This document shows, in pieces, positions 44,826 to 55,083 of a stretch of DNA of 64,000 bases. The stretch is from Powellomyces hirtus (Eukaryota > Chytridiomycota > Chytridiomycetes > Spizellomycetales > Powellomycetaceae). The position numbers and the translations under genes are program-made. Location: assembly GCA_025526995.1 (NCBI GenBank), contig JAHLKG010000002.1:930001-994000 (forward strand). The letters are read 5' to 3'. Every line of letters begins with the position of its first letter. Position 1 is the stretch's first letter. Under the pieces are notes generated by a model. The model ran no database searches. It saw only the letters and a list, made by a program, of their open reading frames with translations, and was not told the origin of the DNA.

Positions 44826-45330
44826 TGTTGGGATACCGAGGAGCTCCGGCCGGTGACTCAGAAGCCTTTATTCCTTTGCTTCTATTCTTTTATCTTGGAC
44901 ACTATCGTACTGTACCATCCACAATTCCTTGGACGGTACATGGCTATTTCCATCACTCTGCTACCTACGAACTGTGCCACCTTCACGTCTTATGTGGCAC
45001 ACGGTTCCATGATTAACCCTCTACCACCACGCATCTTTGGTGGCACGGTTCCCACTTGATTCCCATTGTTCTCCTTGCATTGTGACATTAGGCCCCTTGC
45101 GTTCCTTTCATTTGCACAGCTCTTTCATTTCCCATTGTTCTAGAGCCGCTGCTGTCTTCACCCATTTTGCTCTTAAGCCCGGGGGCTCCTTACTCCCGCC
45201 CCCTGCTCTGAGAGAAATTTATGAAAGACTTGTTATACTATCGGCAATACACTACCTTTTGCTCTTTGCTACTTGCACCTTTAAGCTTGGCCGTCTAAGC
45301 AATTACTTTCCAGCGTGCCTACTTGCAACT
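44826..45330 (+). repeat. E 5' LTR
   Basis: About 505 bp, TGTTGGGATACC to TTGCAACT. The last base is T where A is expected. The primer-binding site follows at once. Left flank AACAT is the predicted target duplication. Confidence 0.78.
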
Positions 45331-45344
45331 GGTTATGAGCCCTG
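45331..45344 (+). promoter_or_regulatory. E primer-binding site overlapping the first gag ATG
   Basis: GGTTATGAGCCCTG, complementary to the initiator tRNA-Met anticodon arm. The ATG at 45335-45337 opens a frame that runs without a stop into gag. Confidence 0.8.
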
Positions 45345-46628
45345 CTCCTGACGACGTAGCTACTTTTGCTCAGTATGCATTTGAGCACCCTACACGTGCT
45401 TTGCCTTTAGCAGCTTTCACCTTTACACCCTCCCTTCTACCTTCGGTCACCCACCTCATCTACCAACCCACATACTACTTCAATATGGCGGACACCTCAG
45501 GAAATGGAGATCAGCATCTAGAAGATTGGGTCAGGGACAATCAGTATCGAATTCCTGATCCAGTGCGTCCACCTACCGTCAAGTGGGCAGATCCTTTGGA
45601 AGGACCTTCTTCTCCCAGGAGAGAACGTGCAGCTACTTTCACTGACAAGGGAAAGGCATCTGCATCTGATCTCAAACCCTCTGCACCCCTACCTGACAAA
45701 CGGCATGTTGCACACCCTGTTGATGAACCCAAAGAAACTGACAATACATCGTCAGGTTCTGAGGGGGACCAGTCCGAACCAAGCGATCCCCAGGACACTG
45801 CTTCTGAGGGGGAACCTCCCCGTTGGGCACCCCGCCTGGCTAAGGACATCAACACACTCAAAAAGGCTTTCAGTATCCAACGTGAAATCACTGACAGTCT
45901 TCGGGCAGCCCTCATTGAGACCCACGACTTTATTGAAACGGTCATGTCTCTTGCAATGAGGGGCACTTCTCCAACTAAAGCACCGGAGGAGGAACCTAAC
46001 CGTGCCATACAGCATGAGGGCAGCACTTATCCCTTAGCTGAGCCAATGCATTTGGCCAGTCCTCACAAACACTTTAGCGTTGTCAGCCCTACACCCTTAG
46101 CTGTACCCGCACCTATGTTTCATGAAGAGACTACTAGACCCGCAAGCCTGACGACTAGTAGCTATCTCGCCCATGTGGGTCCACCCCTGTCTACTGCAAG
46201 CCAGGGCGACCCCAATGCCATCAAAGCAATAATCGCTTCTCTTTCCAAGAACCTGAAGAACTTCTCTAGACGCAACAACAGTGGCCAACCTGACTATCAG
46301 AGTCTCTTTGACTACATCCGTGCGTTCAACAACTACTTTTCAGTTGCCCAACTCAGTGACGCCAACCAAGTACTTCTGGCTGTATCTTACCTGACTGGCG
46401 AAGTGGGTCAACGTTACCAATCCTACCAATTGGCAATGAATGCTGGCACTGAACCTTTGATTGCGACTTGGGAACAATAACAGACTTACCTCAAGAAAGC
46501 CCACTGCCCTATCGATCATCAGGACTTTATCCTTGAAAAGTTCTATAATCTTAAACAGGGGAAGCGTTCAGTGGATCAGCTTATCAAGGCATTTCTGGAT
46601 CTGCGGATCCAACTCCCTCGTCCTCTCA
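45335..46628 (+). pseudogene. E gag, first part
   Basis: This is open from the primer-site ATG (MSPAPDDVA) through a second candidate start at 45485 (MADTSGNGDQ) to TAA at 46478-46480. The same frame continues beyond the stop (TYLKKAHCPIDHQDF) to the F1 insertion. It has a Ser/Glu/Pro-rich N-terminus and a capsid-like part (DYIRAFNNYFSVAQLSD, LLAVSYLTGEVGQRYQSY). A single nonsense codon breaks it. Which ATG is used cannot be settled from sequence. Confidence 0.8.
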
Positions 46629-46903
46629 TGTAATAATACTAGGTCCGTTGCCAGAGTCTAGTCTTCTATTCGGGAATTCCCTATGTCTAGTTCTACTGTA
46701 AGATCTCTAAGTCCTGAATACGCCCTTGTCGGAGTATTCCTACTTTTCTTCTGGACCGCAGGGCGGTCCCGGTCACGTGATGGCCATCCGTGGCCATCCC
46801 TAAGGTCTAGTACCCTTCGGGATGCTGACGCTAGCATCCATCTTGCGCGGGGTCCTTCCCGATGCGTGTCTAGGCTTAGGTTGGCGAGCCACGCCTCATT
46901 ACA
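46629..46903 (-). repeat. F1 3' LTR
   Basis: A 275-bp LTR containing a CACGTG box (46774) and tandem GGCCATCC. The polypurine tract of the element abuts it at 46904. Confidence 0.94.
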
Positions 46904-47318
46904 CCCCCCTTAGATTCGCGACTATCTGTTAGGCTCGAATCTCTTCAGCGAGGCGAAGCTTGCCTAAGCCGGGCGGCGGCGGGTTAACGGATGCTGACGT
47001 GGTTGTGGGAAGATGAGGCTGGGGAGGCGGCCCTGGTGCGGGTCGCGTCGCGGTAGTCTCCGGCGGGTAGTCTCCGCCCTTCGTGGTGCGCGAAGTCATC
47101 AGAAAGTCTATTTCTCTCTTCGCAGGGGCCCTAGATGAATCACGAGTAGCTTCCTCCATGCAGATTTCGATAAGTAACATCTGCTGCGCTCCGTAGGGGA
47201 TGAAACACTAACACCTGAATTTCCGAGCGTTCCCAGGCAGATCGAGCCTTTAAAAAGGTACTGCCCGTTGAATCTCCCCCTCTCGCTCTTCTTTTCTTTG
47301 TAGCTCGACAAACTCACA

Positions 47319-47355
<37 letters not shown>

Positions 47356-47414
47356 ATGGCTGACACCCCCAACAACTCTCCTCCCCCCCCCCCCCCCCCG
47401 ACACCACCACCACC
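46904..47414. other. F1 3' non-coding stretch, upstream of the antisense gene
   Basis: This is shared with F2 (63628-64000) and therefore a fixed part of the family. It is GC-rich without convincing coding content: an 83-codon minus-strand frame at 46929-47180 recurs in F2 with several replacements and lacks any known motif. Towards the antisense gene it holds an (AC)n microsatellite (47320-47355), an ATG at 47356, a run of 17 C (47383-47399) and CAC repeats. The C-run puts the ATG at 47356 out of frame with the ATG at 47415, so the true start may depend on slippage in that run. Confidence 0.6.
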
Positions 47415-48124
47415 ATGGGCAAGCGCCGGCCCGCCCAACAACTTGCGAAAGGCGCAACCAAGCGGGCCCAGCCCGCCCGGGTAAGTAGGGGTCGGGGCTC
47501 ATCCTCGGGTGTGGCAACTCGTCTCATGTTGCCCGTCTTCCTTTGTTACCTACAGGACCCCTCGGTCCATGAAAAGTCCACCCCCAAGGGGTCGGCCGAC
47601 TTGCCCGCTTGCTGGAAGTGCCATCTTTTCCGCAAGGGCAAGATGTTCACGTCGGAATGCCACCATCTGGTGTGCCGGCCCTGCATCGTGGCGGCGGCCG
47701 ACGACACGGTATGTTCTCCTTTCGCTGAGGGGCGGCCTGATGCCTTCCTAACGGTGTGGTTCCTTTGTTCCTTTGCTTTCCAGAACGACGGCCCTCAGGG
47801 CCAGTTGACGTGCGGCGCCCCCCACTGCGGCCGGGTCCTCTTCTTTGCGGCCATCCCCGCCGGGTGCCAGTTCGCTGGCTGCAACCATGTCGGAGCGGAC
47901 CTCCGCATGTTCCCATGCAACCATCTCCACTGCATGGGCCACGTCCGCGCGAAAGTAGTACTCTTCGGCCTGCTGCTGTCTTACCTGATTAACTCAGCTC
48001 TCTTCGCAGCAAGATGAACGTGGCAAATTACACCCCCCTCTGGTGCGGGTTGGGCGACCGGTGCGGGTTGGGCGACCGGTGCCACGGCAACCGGTGCCAG
48101 TTCTCCTTCACCAAGATTGGTTGA
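47415..48124 (+). CDS. Antisense RING-type Cys/His gene inside F1 (three introns)
   Basis: This is read against the element. Exons 47415-47480, 47556-47708, 47784-47954 and about 48014-48124; introns of 75, 75 and 55-59 nt with GTAAGT, GTATGT and GTAGTA donors, CTAAC in intron 2 and CAG/AAG acceptors. All junctions are phase 0. The last acceptor is ambiguous (CAG at 48009 or AAG at 48013); the second gives a Cys-rich end and a prompt TGA. The product is about 166 residues. C41, C44, C57, H59, C62, C65, C83 and C88 fit a RING finger (CWKC, CHHLVCRPC), followed by another Cys/His cluster (CQFAGC, CNHLHC). The N-terminus is basic (MGKRRPAQQ). A ubiquitin-ligase role is only inferred. Same position and orientation as the A2 gene. 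Confidence 0.75.
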
Positions 48125-48340
48125 TTAGTTCTCCCCCCCCCTCTTTCTTGTATATACTTTCGATTGTTGTCTGTTGCTCCCTTGGGGCCTGGCCTCCGGG
48201 CCGTAATCAAATTCAGTACCAAAATCTCATCGCTGTACTTGCCTTCTCATCGCTGTGCTCCTTTGAGCCTTGTAGCATTTCGTATGCGTCCGCTGTGTCC
48301 AATGTCACTCGGCTTCTTCCCGGCTATGGTGCTCATGGTA
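48125..48340. other. F1 non-coding stretch between antisense gene and hairpin array
   Basis: About 215 bp, likely the 3' untranslated region and terminator of the antisense gene. It holds pyrimidine-rich tracts. I see no further feature. Confidence 0.4.
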
Positions 48341-49185
48341 GATGCCCTGCATCACACTTCCCCGTTGGGAAGACCGCCCAGCGGTTCCCCGGCCATCGTC
48401 CAACGATGCCGGTATCTCACCTAGTGAGGTCTACTGCCTCGCAGTTTTCGGCTCATCGCCCAGCGATCCCGGCATCTCGCCCAGCGAGGTATGCTGCCCA
48501 GCAGCCTTCGGCCATCGTCCAACGATGCCGGCATCTCACCTCGTGAGGTCTACTGCCTCGCAGTCTTCGGCTCATCGCCCAGCGATCCCGGCATCTCGCC
48601 CAGCGAGGTATGCCGCCCAGCGACCTTCGGCCCATCGTCAAACAATGCCGGTATCTTGGCCGAAGCCCTTCTCTTCCCCTTCGCGTGGGTATGTACTGCG
48701 GCCATGGTCCCCGCGGGTCTCGAGGTACGCTGCCATGCAAATCTGGTGCCGGTCACCTTGCATCGGCAAGCCGGTCGATGCCCAGCATCACCCTTCTCAC
48801 CCAGTGAGGTATGCCGCCCAGCGGCCTTCGGCCCATCGTCAAACGATGCCGGTATCTTGGCCGAAGCCCTTCTCTTCCCCTTCGCGTAGGTATGTACCAC
48901 GGCCATGGTCCCCGCGGGTCTCGAGGTACGCTGCCATGCAAATCTGGTGCCGGTCACCTTGCATCGGCAAGCCGTCGGCTCATCGCCCAGCGATCCCGGC
49001 ATCTCACCCAGTGAGGTATGCTGCCCAGCAGCCTTCGGCCATCGTCCAACGATGCCGGCATCTCGCCCAGCGAGGTATGCTGCCCAGCAGCCTTCGGCCA
49101 TCGTCCAACGATGCCGGCATCTCGCCCAGCGAGGTATGCTGCCCAGCAGCCTTCGGCCATCGTCCAACGATGCCGGAATCTCGCA
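48341..49185. repeat. Tandem array of triloop hairpins (about 59-bp unit)
   Basis: About 845 bp built from a unit of roughly 59 bp in which nearly every segment is a small dyad: ATCGT-CCA-ACGAT, the palindrome GATGCCGGCATC, CTCGC-CCA-GCGAG and GCTGC-CCA-GCAGC. Variant units change both sides of a stem together (ATCGC/GCGAT, CTCAC/GTGAG, ACTGC/GCAGT, GCCGC/GCGGC). A longer block with the TTGGCCGAAGCCC and CTGCCATGCAAATC segments interrupts the array twice (about 48653-48776 and 48856-48973). It lies in the 3' region of F1 between the antisense gene and the pol stop. Confidence 0.9.
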
Positions 49186-49245
49186 CTGTAATGTCCTCTA
49201 CCTCAAGTAGCATCTCTCTTGTTAATTTACGGTACAGCTCGCAAT

Positions 49246-51074
49246 CTAGGTTCTCTTACGTCGCCTGGCTGCTAGCCTTTGGCCGCGGTCCTCTCCGGGG
49301 TGCTCCCGGAGCCATTCTTCCAGTGCGGTCGTTCCCTTCACGTGTGCATACGGCTCCCACGTGTTCTGGGTGTTGTCGTAACCTGTCCACTTGACTAAGA
49401 ACTGCTCGGTGTTCCTGTGCCATCTGGCATTTAGGATCTTGTCCACTTGGTAGGTCTCCTGACCGACTTCATCCTTCTCGGGCTCAGGCGGGGCGGTGAC
49501 CTGTCTGTACGGGGTACCGTCCGGGTCGTGGTAACGTCTCAGAATGCTGACATGAAAGACTGGGTGCAACCCGGTGAACTCCTTGGGTAGTTCGAGCTCG
49601 TAGGTGTCAGGATGCGGGCCCTTGCCGCGTACTGTGAATGGCCCAATCCATTGCTCAGCCAGCTTTTTGTTCCTTGTGGTGACGCTGGCAATCGCGATAC
49701 CCTCGCGATGAAGTAAGACCTTGTCACCCTCTCGGTATGCTTCCGCGTGCTTCTTGCGGTTGTAGTACTTTGCCTGCTGGTCCTGTGCGTCTCGGAGCCG
49801 TTGCTGCACGATGCGACTCACGTCGGCGAATTCCTTAATCCGTCTCTCCACGGTGGTTCGTGCCGATTGCCTTATCATCTCCCCGGGGTTAGGTGCTACC
49901 CATTGGTTCGGTACACGGGGAACGCGGCCTAGGTCAATCTCGAAAGGGGATAGTCCCGTCGATGTCTGCGGCGTTCGGTTGTAGTTGTACTCGAGGGTGG
50001 GGAGTAAACTCTTCCAGTTGGAGCCGGCATAGTCGAGATAGGGGCCCATGATTCCCTTGATCGTCTTGATGGCGTTCTCCGCCTTGCCGTCGGTCTGTTG
50101 GTGTCGTGCCGACGAGAGTTCCTGCTTGACGTCGAGTGCCCGCATCAGGTACCGCCAGAATTCTGATAGCCACTTGGGGTCCCGATCGCTCACGATGGTG
50201 TGGGGTAACCCCGTGTGGCGGAATGCCTGTTTCAGAAAGAGTTGAGCCGTCTCCTGAGCTGTAGCGCATGTATTAGTAGGTAGAAGTATCACGCGGCATG
50301 AAAGATAGTCAACGATGAGGAGTACGGCGTCCGCCGTCTTGGTCAGTCTCTTGCCGGTGTGGTGCGAAGGGTTCTTCGTCACGTCGGGCTCTACCCGAGG
50401 TTCCCCACCCTTAGAGCCTGACGTGGGGAAGAATATATCCATGCCGATTTGTTGCCAACGAGCGTCGGGGATCGGTAAGCTGCGGAGGAAGCCGATCGGC
50501 GCGGCGCACTTGTGACGTTGGCATGTAGGGCAAGTGCGGACATATTGGTACACATCACGCTTCATGTGAGGCCAATAGTACGACTCCAGAAGTTTGGCGA
50601 GCGTCCGTTGTACACCGGAGTGGCCGCCGTTCGCGAGGGAGTCGTGATGGGTCTGAAGAAGTGGCCCCCGTAGACTGTCGGGGACGTACCGACAGTCGTG
50701 GTACATCAAGAATCGGTCCGGAGGGGAGTCCACTGCCCGGAATCGGCGTGCATGGCCGGACAGGTTCTCCTGTGGGCCGTCAAGGGTTAGTAGGATGTTT
50801 TGGCCAAAATCATCGGATGCGAGCGCTCGGGTCCAGTCCGCATCGGTCGGCATGTGCGTCGTTGCGGTTATCTCCGGTTGCACAATGGCGGTGACCACAT
50901 CGATCTTGGCCTGGCAGGTCGCACACTTGGGGGCGTAAGTCGGGTCGCGACTTAGGAAGTCGGCGATCGAGTTCCATGTGCCGGGGAGGTATTCCACTGA
51001 AAAATCGAACTGTTGGAGGAACTCGACCCAGCCCGCTTGGCGATGTGACAGGTGGGGTTGTTCCTGAAGGTAGA
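49246..51074 (-). pseudogene. F1 pol, second part: integrase and chromodomain
   Basis: This is open 50997-49246 (MEYLPGTWNSIADFLSRDP). The N-terminal H2C2 zinc region of integrase (THHDSLANGGHSG ... CPTCQRHKC) is followed by the catalytic core (GMDIFFPT, IVSDRDPKW, TDGKAENAIKTIKG), the GPF-like C-terminal region (AEQWIGPFTVRGKG, GLHPVFHVSILRRY) and a chromodomain near 49330-49470 (TYQVDKILNARWH, EQFLVKWTGY, NTWEPYAHV). It is separated from the RT frame by one missing base near 51090, where the expected RAFVDHKSL motif is read out of frame. Otherwise it looks undamaged. Confidence 0.9.
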
Positions 51075-53174
51075 TCAGGGATTTGTGGTCGACAAAAGCA
51101 CGGAAGGGCGGCCGATGAGGTAATGGCGGTTGGCGCGTATAGATTTGACCAGTCCCAGTAGTTCTTGTTCATGTACGGGGTATCGGGTCTCGGCGGGTTG
51201 CATCTTGCGGGAGTAGTATGTCACCGGGCGAAGTTGTGGAAGGTTAGCCAAGCCTGATTTGGTGGTAGGTAGTGGATGAGGGTATGGGAAATCCCCTGCG
51301 GCCGGCTGTGCCAGCCATCCACCATAGGCGTAGCCCGATGCGTCGGTAAACAAGTAGGTGTCGAGCGCCGGGTCGAAATACGCTAGGGTAGGTGCCGAAG
51401 AGCATAATTCCTTTAAGCGACTGAACGCCTTGTCCTCCTCGTCGCCCCATTGCCATGGGCGATTGCCGGATTGTAGGTTCGTTAACAGTAGGGCGATCTG
51501 TGCATACTCCGGGATGTATTCTTTGACGTAGTTGACAAGGCCCATAAAACTAAGGAGTTCCAGGGAGTTGGTCGGGCGAGGTCGTTCCCGGACCGCAGTC
51601 ACCTTGGAGGAGGCGATACTCAGGCCATCCTTGCCGACTCGGTGGCCGCAGAACTCGACTTCGTCAACCGCCCATTGACATTTGCTGGGTTTGACGTGGA
51701 GGCGATGTTCCGCCAAGGTCTTGAGCACCTCGTCGACGTGCTGAATGTGCGAACTCATGTCGGTGCTGAATATGAGAATATCGTCGAGGTATGAGATCAC
51801 GTAGGCGTCGTACTTGTCGCCCAAGAGTTTGTTGGTTAGTCGCTGGAATGTAGCAGGTGCATTAGTTAAGCCGAAAGGTAGAACATTGTATTCGAAATGT
51901 CCAAAACGTGTTCGGAACGCTGTTTTCTCCCTATCTTCCAGTCGGATCATGATGCAGTGGTACGCGTCGCGGATGTCGATCGCGGTGAATACCCGCATGT
52001 TGACAAGCCTGTCGCGCAGCTCCGAGAGGTTCGGAAGTGGCGTGGCATCCTTGTGAGTCATCTTGTTCAGTGCCCGGTAGTCAATGCAGCAGCGTAGGCC
52101 GCCGTCCTTCTTTGGGGCAAATAGGACGGGCGCGCCCCACGGACTGCGAGAGTGTGAGATCCATCCCTTGTCCATTAAACGCTGCATCTGCTGGCCAAGC
52201 TTGTCCAGTTCGTCAGGGCTCAAATGCCGGAGTGGCTGCATCACGGGCTTCGAGCCGGGTTTGAGCCGAATAGTGAAATTGTCCTCGCCTCGGTCCGGAG
52301 GCATGCCTGACTGCTCGGTGAATAGCGTCGTGACATATTTCTCTAGGGTCAGTCGGAGTGGATGGTCGGCTGCCAGCGCCTCTAGCGGGTCCTCTTGATC
52401 TACCGCCTTGGCTTCAGTGTTGGTGTGGCGTCGTTCCTCCAAGATTGCCCTTTTCTTGGCGTCGGCCGTCCGTACGAATTGAGCCTCTGCGACTGGAATC
52501 GCATCTACGATGTGTATCTCGAAAACTCCAGTGATCTCGCCCTTCTTCATCAAGCGTTTCCATTGCTTGGCTGTGTAGATTCCCTCTGCATTGAGTGCTG
52601 GCTTCGCCGGCTGGAATCTGCGAGGCCGTACCTCTCGTGGGGAGAGTAGGCGGGCGGCGCACGCGGACGGTGCTTCCCAATGGCGGTTGGTCGATTTGGC
52701 TCGAAGGCTAAGGGTCTGGCCGTCGTGGTAGAACGTCATCGTTGGAAAGCCCCCTTGGTCGAAGAGCCCTCGGACGTCCAGCCCCAATATGAATGGCAAG
52801 CCCAGTATGGCATCGACCCTGATCGGCACGACCACGAACGGTACGGTATCCTCCCGGTAAGTGATCTTCTCCTCGGTGAACACCGAGAGGTCCCCACAGG
52901 TCATCTTTGTTGCCCCGTAGTTTCCCGCTCTGTCGCCCCACCGGACCTCCAGCGGAGTTGGAGAGGTGTAGGTCCAGAGGCCGTGTTTGGCGGCCCAAGT
53001 GTTGCTGATGATCAGCGTGTTACATCCGGTATCGATTAGGATGCGGGCAAAGTGCCCTTGTACCTTCCCGTGGACCACAAATGTCTTCCTGTGAATGCGG
53101 GGTCCCGGTCTGTCCGTGGGGATCTTGTCTTGCATCCGGGGTTGGGGTACTGAGACAGTGCAAGCGTTCAGCAC
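51075..53174 (-). pseudogene. F1 pol, first part: protease, RT, RNase H
   Basis: This is open 53174-51075. Protease has LIDTGCNTLIIS, RT has the Ty3-type YLDDILIF palm (DAYVISYLDDILIFS) with FTAIDIRDAYH and the CIDYRALNK fingers, and RNase H begins TYLFTDASGYAYGG. It overlaps the end of gag by seven bases in the -1 frame, so pol is probably expressed by -1 frameshifting or a similar recoding step. It ends at a premature stop caused by the one-base loss that displaces the rest of pol. Confidence 0.9.
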
Positions 53175-54394
53175 CCGGGGCGAAAATCCGAGCTGTTGAC
53201 TGAGCCCCCATCGCTGACCGCCTCGTCTCCGGACCCTTCGGTGATCTCTACAGGGGCGGCGAACGTCCTATGCTCACCGGCTTTGCCTTTACTTGCTGGG
53301 CACCCACGGGCGTAGTGCCCCTTGCCCCCGCAATTGAAGCATTCGTTGCGCTCCCGGCGTTCATTGTAGATGGTGTGCTCACGGTGTGAAGTCCCTTGGT
53401 AGTTGTCCATACCGCGTGTGGGACGGCCTGAGCCGTAGGGTGTGTGGCGCCCCCGTTCTCGTGTTTGATAGTTCCCTCGGTGGACCTGGGCCGGCTGGAC
53501 TGCGGCGTACTGACGTCTTCTCCCGTTGGGGGTCACCCGCACGAGGTCGTCCGCATAGCCTCGAATCTTGTAGCATAACAGGGCTTCGTTCTGTAGCTCG
53601 GTGATCGGAATCTCGGCGCCGTTGTTCCTCATGATCGCGGTATAGCAGTGGTCTCGAATGCGCTGGCCAACGTGGTTGGTCGAGAATCCGGTCAAGAAGT
53701 AGTTGCGCTCTTGCTGTGGGGTAAGTCGCTCCTTATCGTCGAGCGTTGCGATCTGGGCCCAAAGGGTATTGAACTTGGCGATGTACTCCGATATGCTATT
53801 AGTGAAAACCAGACGCTTCATCTTTGCCTCCGCGGTGTTTCGTAAGTTGGCAGGATAGAAGCGGGTGCGGAGTGTCCTCGTGAACTCTTCCAATGTCGTG
53901 GGCAGGTTGCCGGCATCTCTGAGCATTTGCCACCACTCGTCGGCGGTCTCCTTGAGGTACCCCGAGATGTGGTCGACATCCCGGTGGTCCGTCCTGAAGT
54001 CGGTTGCCTCAAGGTAGCGCGTGTGGACCTTCAAGAACTCATCGACCTTCGACACCATTTCTTCACTGTTCCCTTTTCCGTCGAAGTGTGTCAGCTGCTT
54101 GCGAAGGTTCTCACGGCGTTCCTTCTCGGCTTGCATTCGTGCGCGGTTTTCTTCCGCCAGGATGATGTCGACGTGCGGTGTTGCAACCGCTGGTTGGACT
54201 GGGGTTGGAATCCTTGAGAGAAGGGCTTCGAAGCGGGCCTCTCCCATTGCGATCTGTTCCTGCAGTAGGCGTTGGGTCTCCGCCAATTGTGCAGCCAACA
54301 TTGCAACGGGGTTGCCGATCGGTGTGTCAACTTCGGGTTCTCCTACTGCCGGGCTTTCCCCTGCCATTGGGCTGTTCCTGGTGCTACGTGCCAT
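53168..54394 (-). CDS. F1 gag
   Basis: 408 codons from MARSTRNSPMAG. A coiled-coil-like N-terminus (AQLAETQRLLQEQIAMGEA) leads into a Ty3-type capsid (FLKVHTRYLEATDF, HISGYLKETADEWWQ, YFLTGFSTNHVGQRI) and a CCHC zinc knuckle CFNCGGKGHYARGC near residue 360. Gag forms the particle and packages RNA. No lesion is visible. Confidence 0.92.
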   Translation of the reverse strand: MARSTRNSPMAGESPAVGEPEVDTPIGNPVAMLAAQLAETQRLLQEQIAMGEARFEALLSRIPTPVQPAVATPHVDIILAEENRARMQAEKERRENLRKQLTHFDGKGNSEEMVSKVDEFLKVHTRYLEATDFRTDHRDVDHISGYLKETADEWWQMLRDAGNLPTTLEEFTRTLRTRFYPANLRNTAEAKMKRLVFTNSISEYIAKFNTLWAQIATLDDKERLTPQQERNYFLTGFSTNHVGQRIRDHCYTAIMRNNGAEIPITELQNEALLCYKIRGYADDLVRVTPNGRRRQYAAVQPAQVHRGNYQTRERGRHTPYGSGRPTRGMDNYQGTSHREHTIYNERRERNECFNCGGKGHYARGCPASKGKAGEHRTFAAPVEITEGSGDEAVSDGGSVNSSDFRPGC

Positions 54395-54406
54395 TGTTGT
54401 CGTCTA

Positions 54407-54422
54407 CGGGGTGGTGCTACCA
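54407..54422 (-). promoter_or_regulatory. F1 primer-binding site (tRNA 3' end)
   Basis: Next to the 5' LTR the minus strand reads TGGTAGCACCACCCCG, which begins with the complement of a CCA tail. This is ordinary full-length tRNA priming, unlike the Copia elements here. The tRNA cannot be named with certainty. Confidence 0.65.
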
Positions 54423-54697
54423 TGTAATAATACTAGGTCCGTTGCCAGAGTCTAGTCTTCTACTCGGGAATTCCCTATGTCTAGTTCTACTGTTAGATCT
54501 CTAAGTCCTGGATACGCCCTCGTCGGAGTATTCCTACTTTTCTTCTGGACCGCGGGGCGGTCCCGGTCACGTGATGGCCATCCGTGGCCATCCCTAAGGT
54601 CTAGTACCCTTCGGGCTGCTGACGCTAGCATCCATCTCGCGCGGGGTCCTTCCCGACGCGTGTCTAGGCTTAGGTTGGCGAGCCAAGCCTCATTACA
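54423..54697 (-). repeat. F1 5' LTR
   Basis: A 275-bp LTR, TGTAATAATACTAGG to CATTACA. Right flank TCTCA matches the left flank of the 3' LTR. Confidence 0.94.
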
Positions 54698-54702
54698 TCT
54701 CA

Positions 54703-54843
54703 CCTCTGAAGAAGAACGCAACTTCTACAAGAGGGCCCGTGATCCCCATTACCTCCTGTCAATCACGGCTGGCAATACCAATTGTCAGCTTAGTCTGGCC
54801 GAACTTCAAGCCACTGCCTTACGATTGGAGGCTTTAAACAAGC
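54703..54843 (+). pseudogene. E gag, second part
   Basis: A 141-bp continuation of the E gag between F1 and G (TSEEERNFYKRARDP, LQATALRLEALNK). It is in frame with both neighbouring E pieces once the insertions are removed. Confidence 0.85.
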
Positions 54844-55083
54844 TGTTAGCACGTACAGACTCTGTCATCGAGTCACAACTGCGCCATCGCAGGGCGCATT
54901 ACGCGATCACGTGAACCCACGTGATCAACTCCGATATAAGTAGTTTTCCTTCCATACTTAATATATCGGTGGGACTTTTCTCTTTTTCTCCAATAAGAGC
55001 GGGATTAAGTTACTTCGTTGTTCTGCTCAGTCAACTACCCTAAAGCTTTCTCAATCATCTACTCAGATACTCTCAGACCAACA
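54844..55083 (+). repeat. G 5' LTR
   Basis: A 240-bp LTR, TGTTAGCACG to GACCAACA. Promoter-like parts are two CACGTG boxes exactly 10 bp apart (54908 and 54918), forming the dyad GATCACGTG-AACC-CACGTGATC, then TATAAG at 54935. Confidence 0.94.

Larger units (their letters stand above)
44826..46628 (+). mobile_element. Copia element E, 5' part
   Basis: E starts with an LTR at 44826 and is interrupted at 46628 by F1. It continues at 54703-54843, is interrupted by G, continues at 61026-63352 and is interrupted again by F2. Excising F1 and G with one copy of each target duplication keeps the E reading frame across both junctions (PRPL/TSEEE and ALNK/RINQ). Its 3' end is outside the window. Confidence 0.88.
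46629..54697 (-). mobile_element. Ty3/gypsy chromovirus-type element F1 with antisense RING gene
   Basis: An 8069-bp element between 275-bp LTRs (TGTAATAATACTAGG...CATTACA), flanked by TCTCA (46624-46628 and 54698-54702) and inserted in the E gag. Minus-strand order: LTR, primer-binding site, gag, protease-RT-RNase H, integrase-chromodomain. A 2.3-kb 3' region follows, holding a hairpin-repeat array, an oppositely transcribed spliced RING-type gene and a polypurine tract (CTAAGGGGG), then the 3' LTR. The LTRs differ at about nine sites (roughly 3 percent), so it is older than B1 or G. Confidence 0.93.

Noticed and set aside
46929..47180. 83-codon minus-strand frame in the F 3' region, present in both F copies
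   Set aside because: Conservation is expected from family identity. It has no domain and frame-changing context; not called as a gene.
48341..49185. CRISPR-like array
   Set aside because: Repeats are contiguous, hairpin-rich and without unique spacers, and the context is a eukaryotic retrotransposon.
48342..49394. 350-codon plus-strand frame across the F1 hairpin array and adjacent pol end, with several overlapping frames on both strands
   Set aside because: Open frames arise because the repeat unit lacks stops. The translation is just the repeat.
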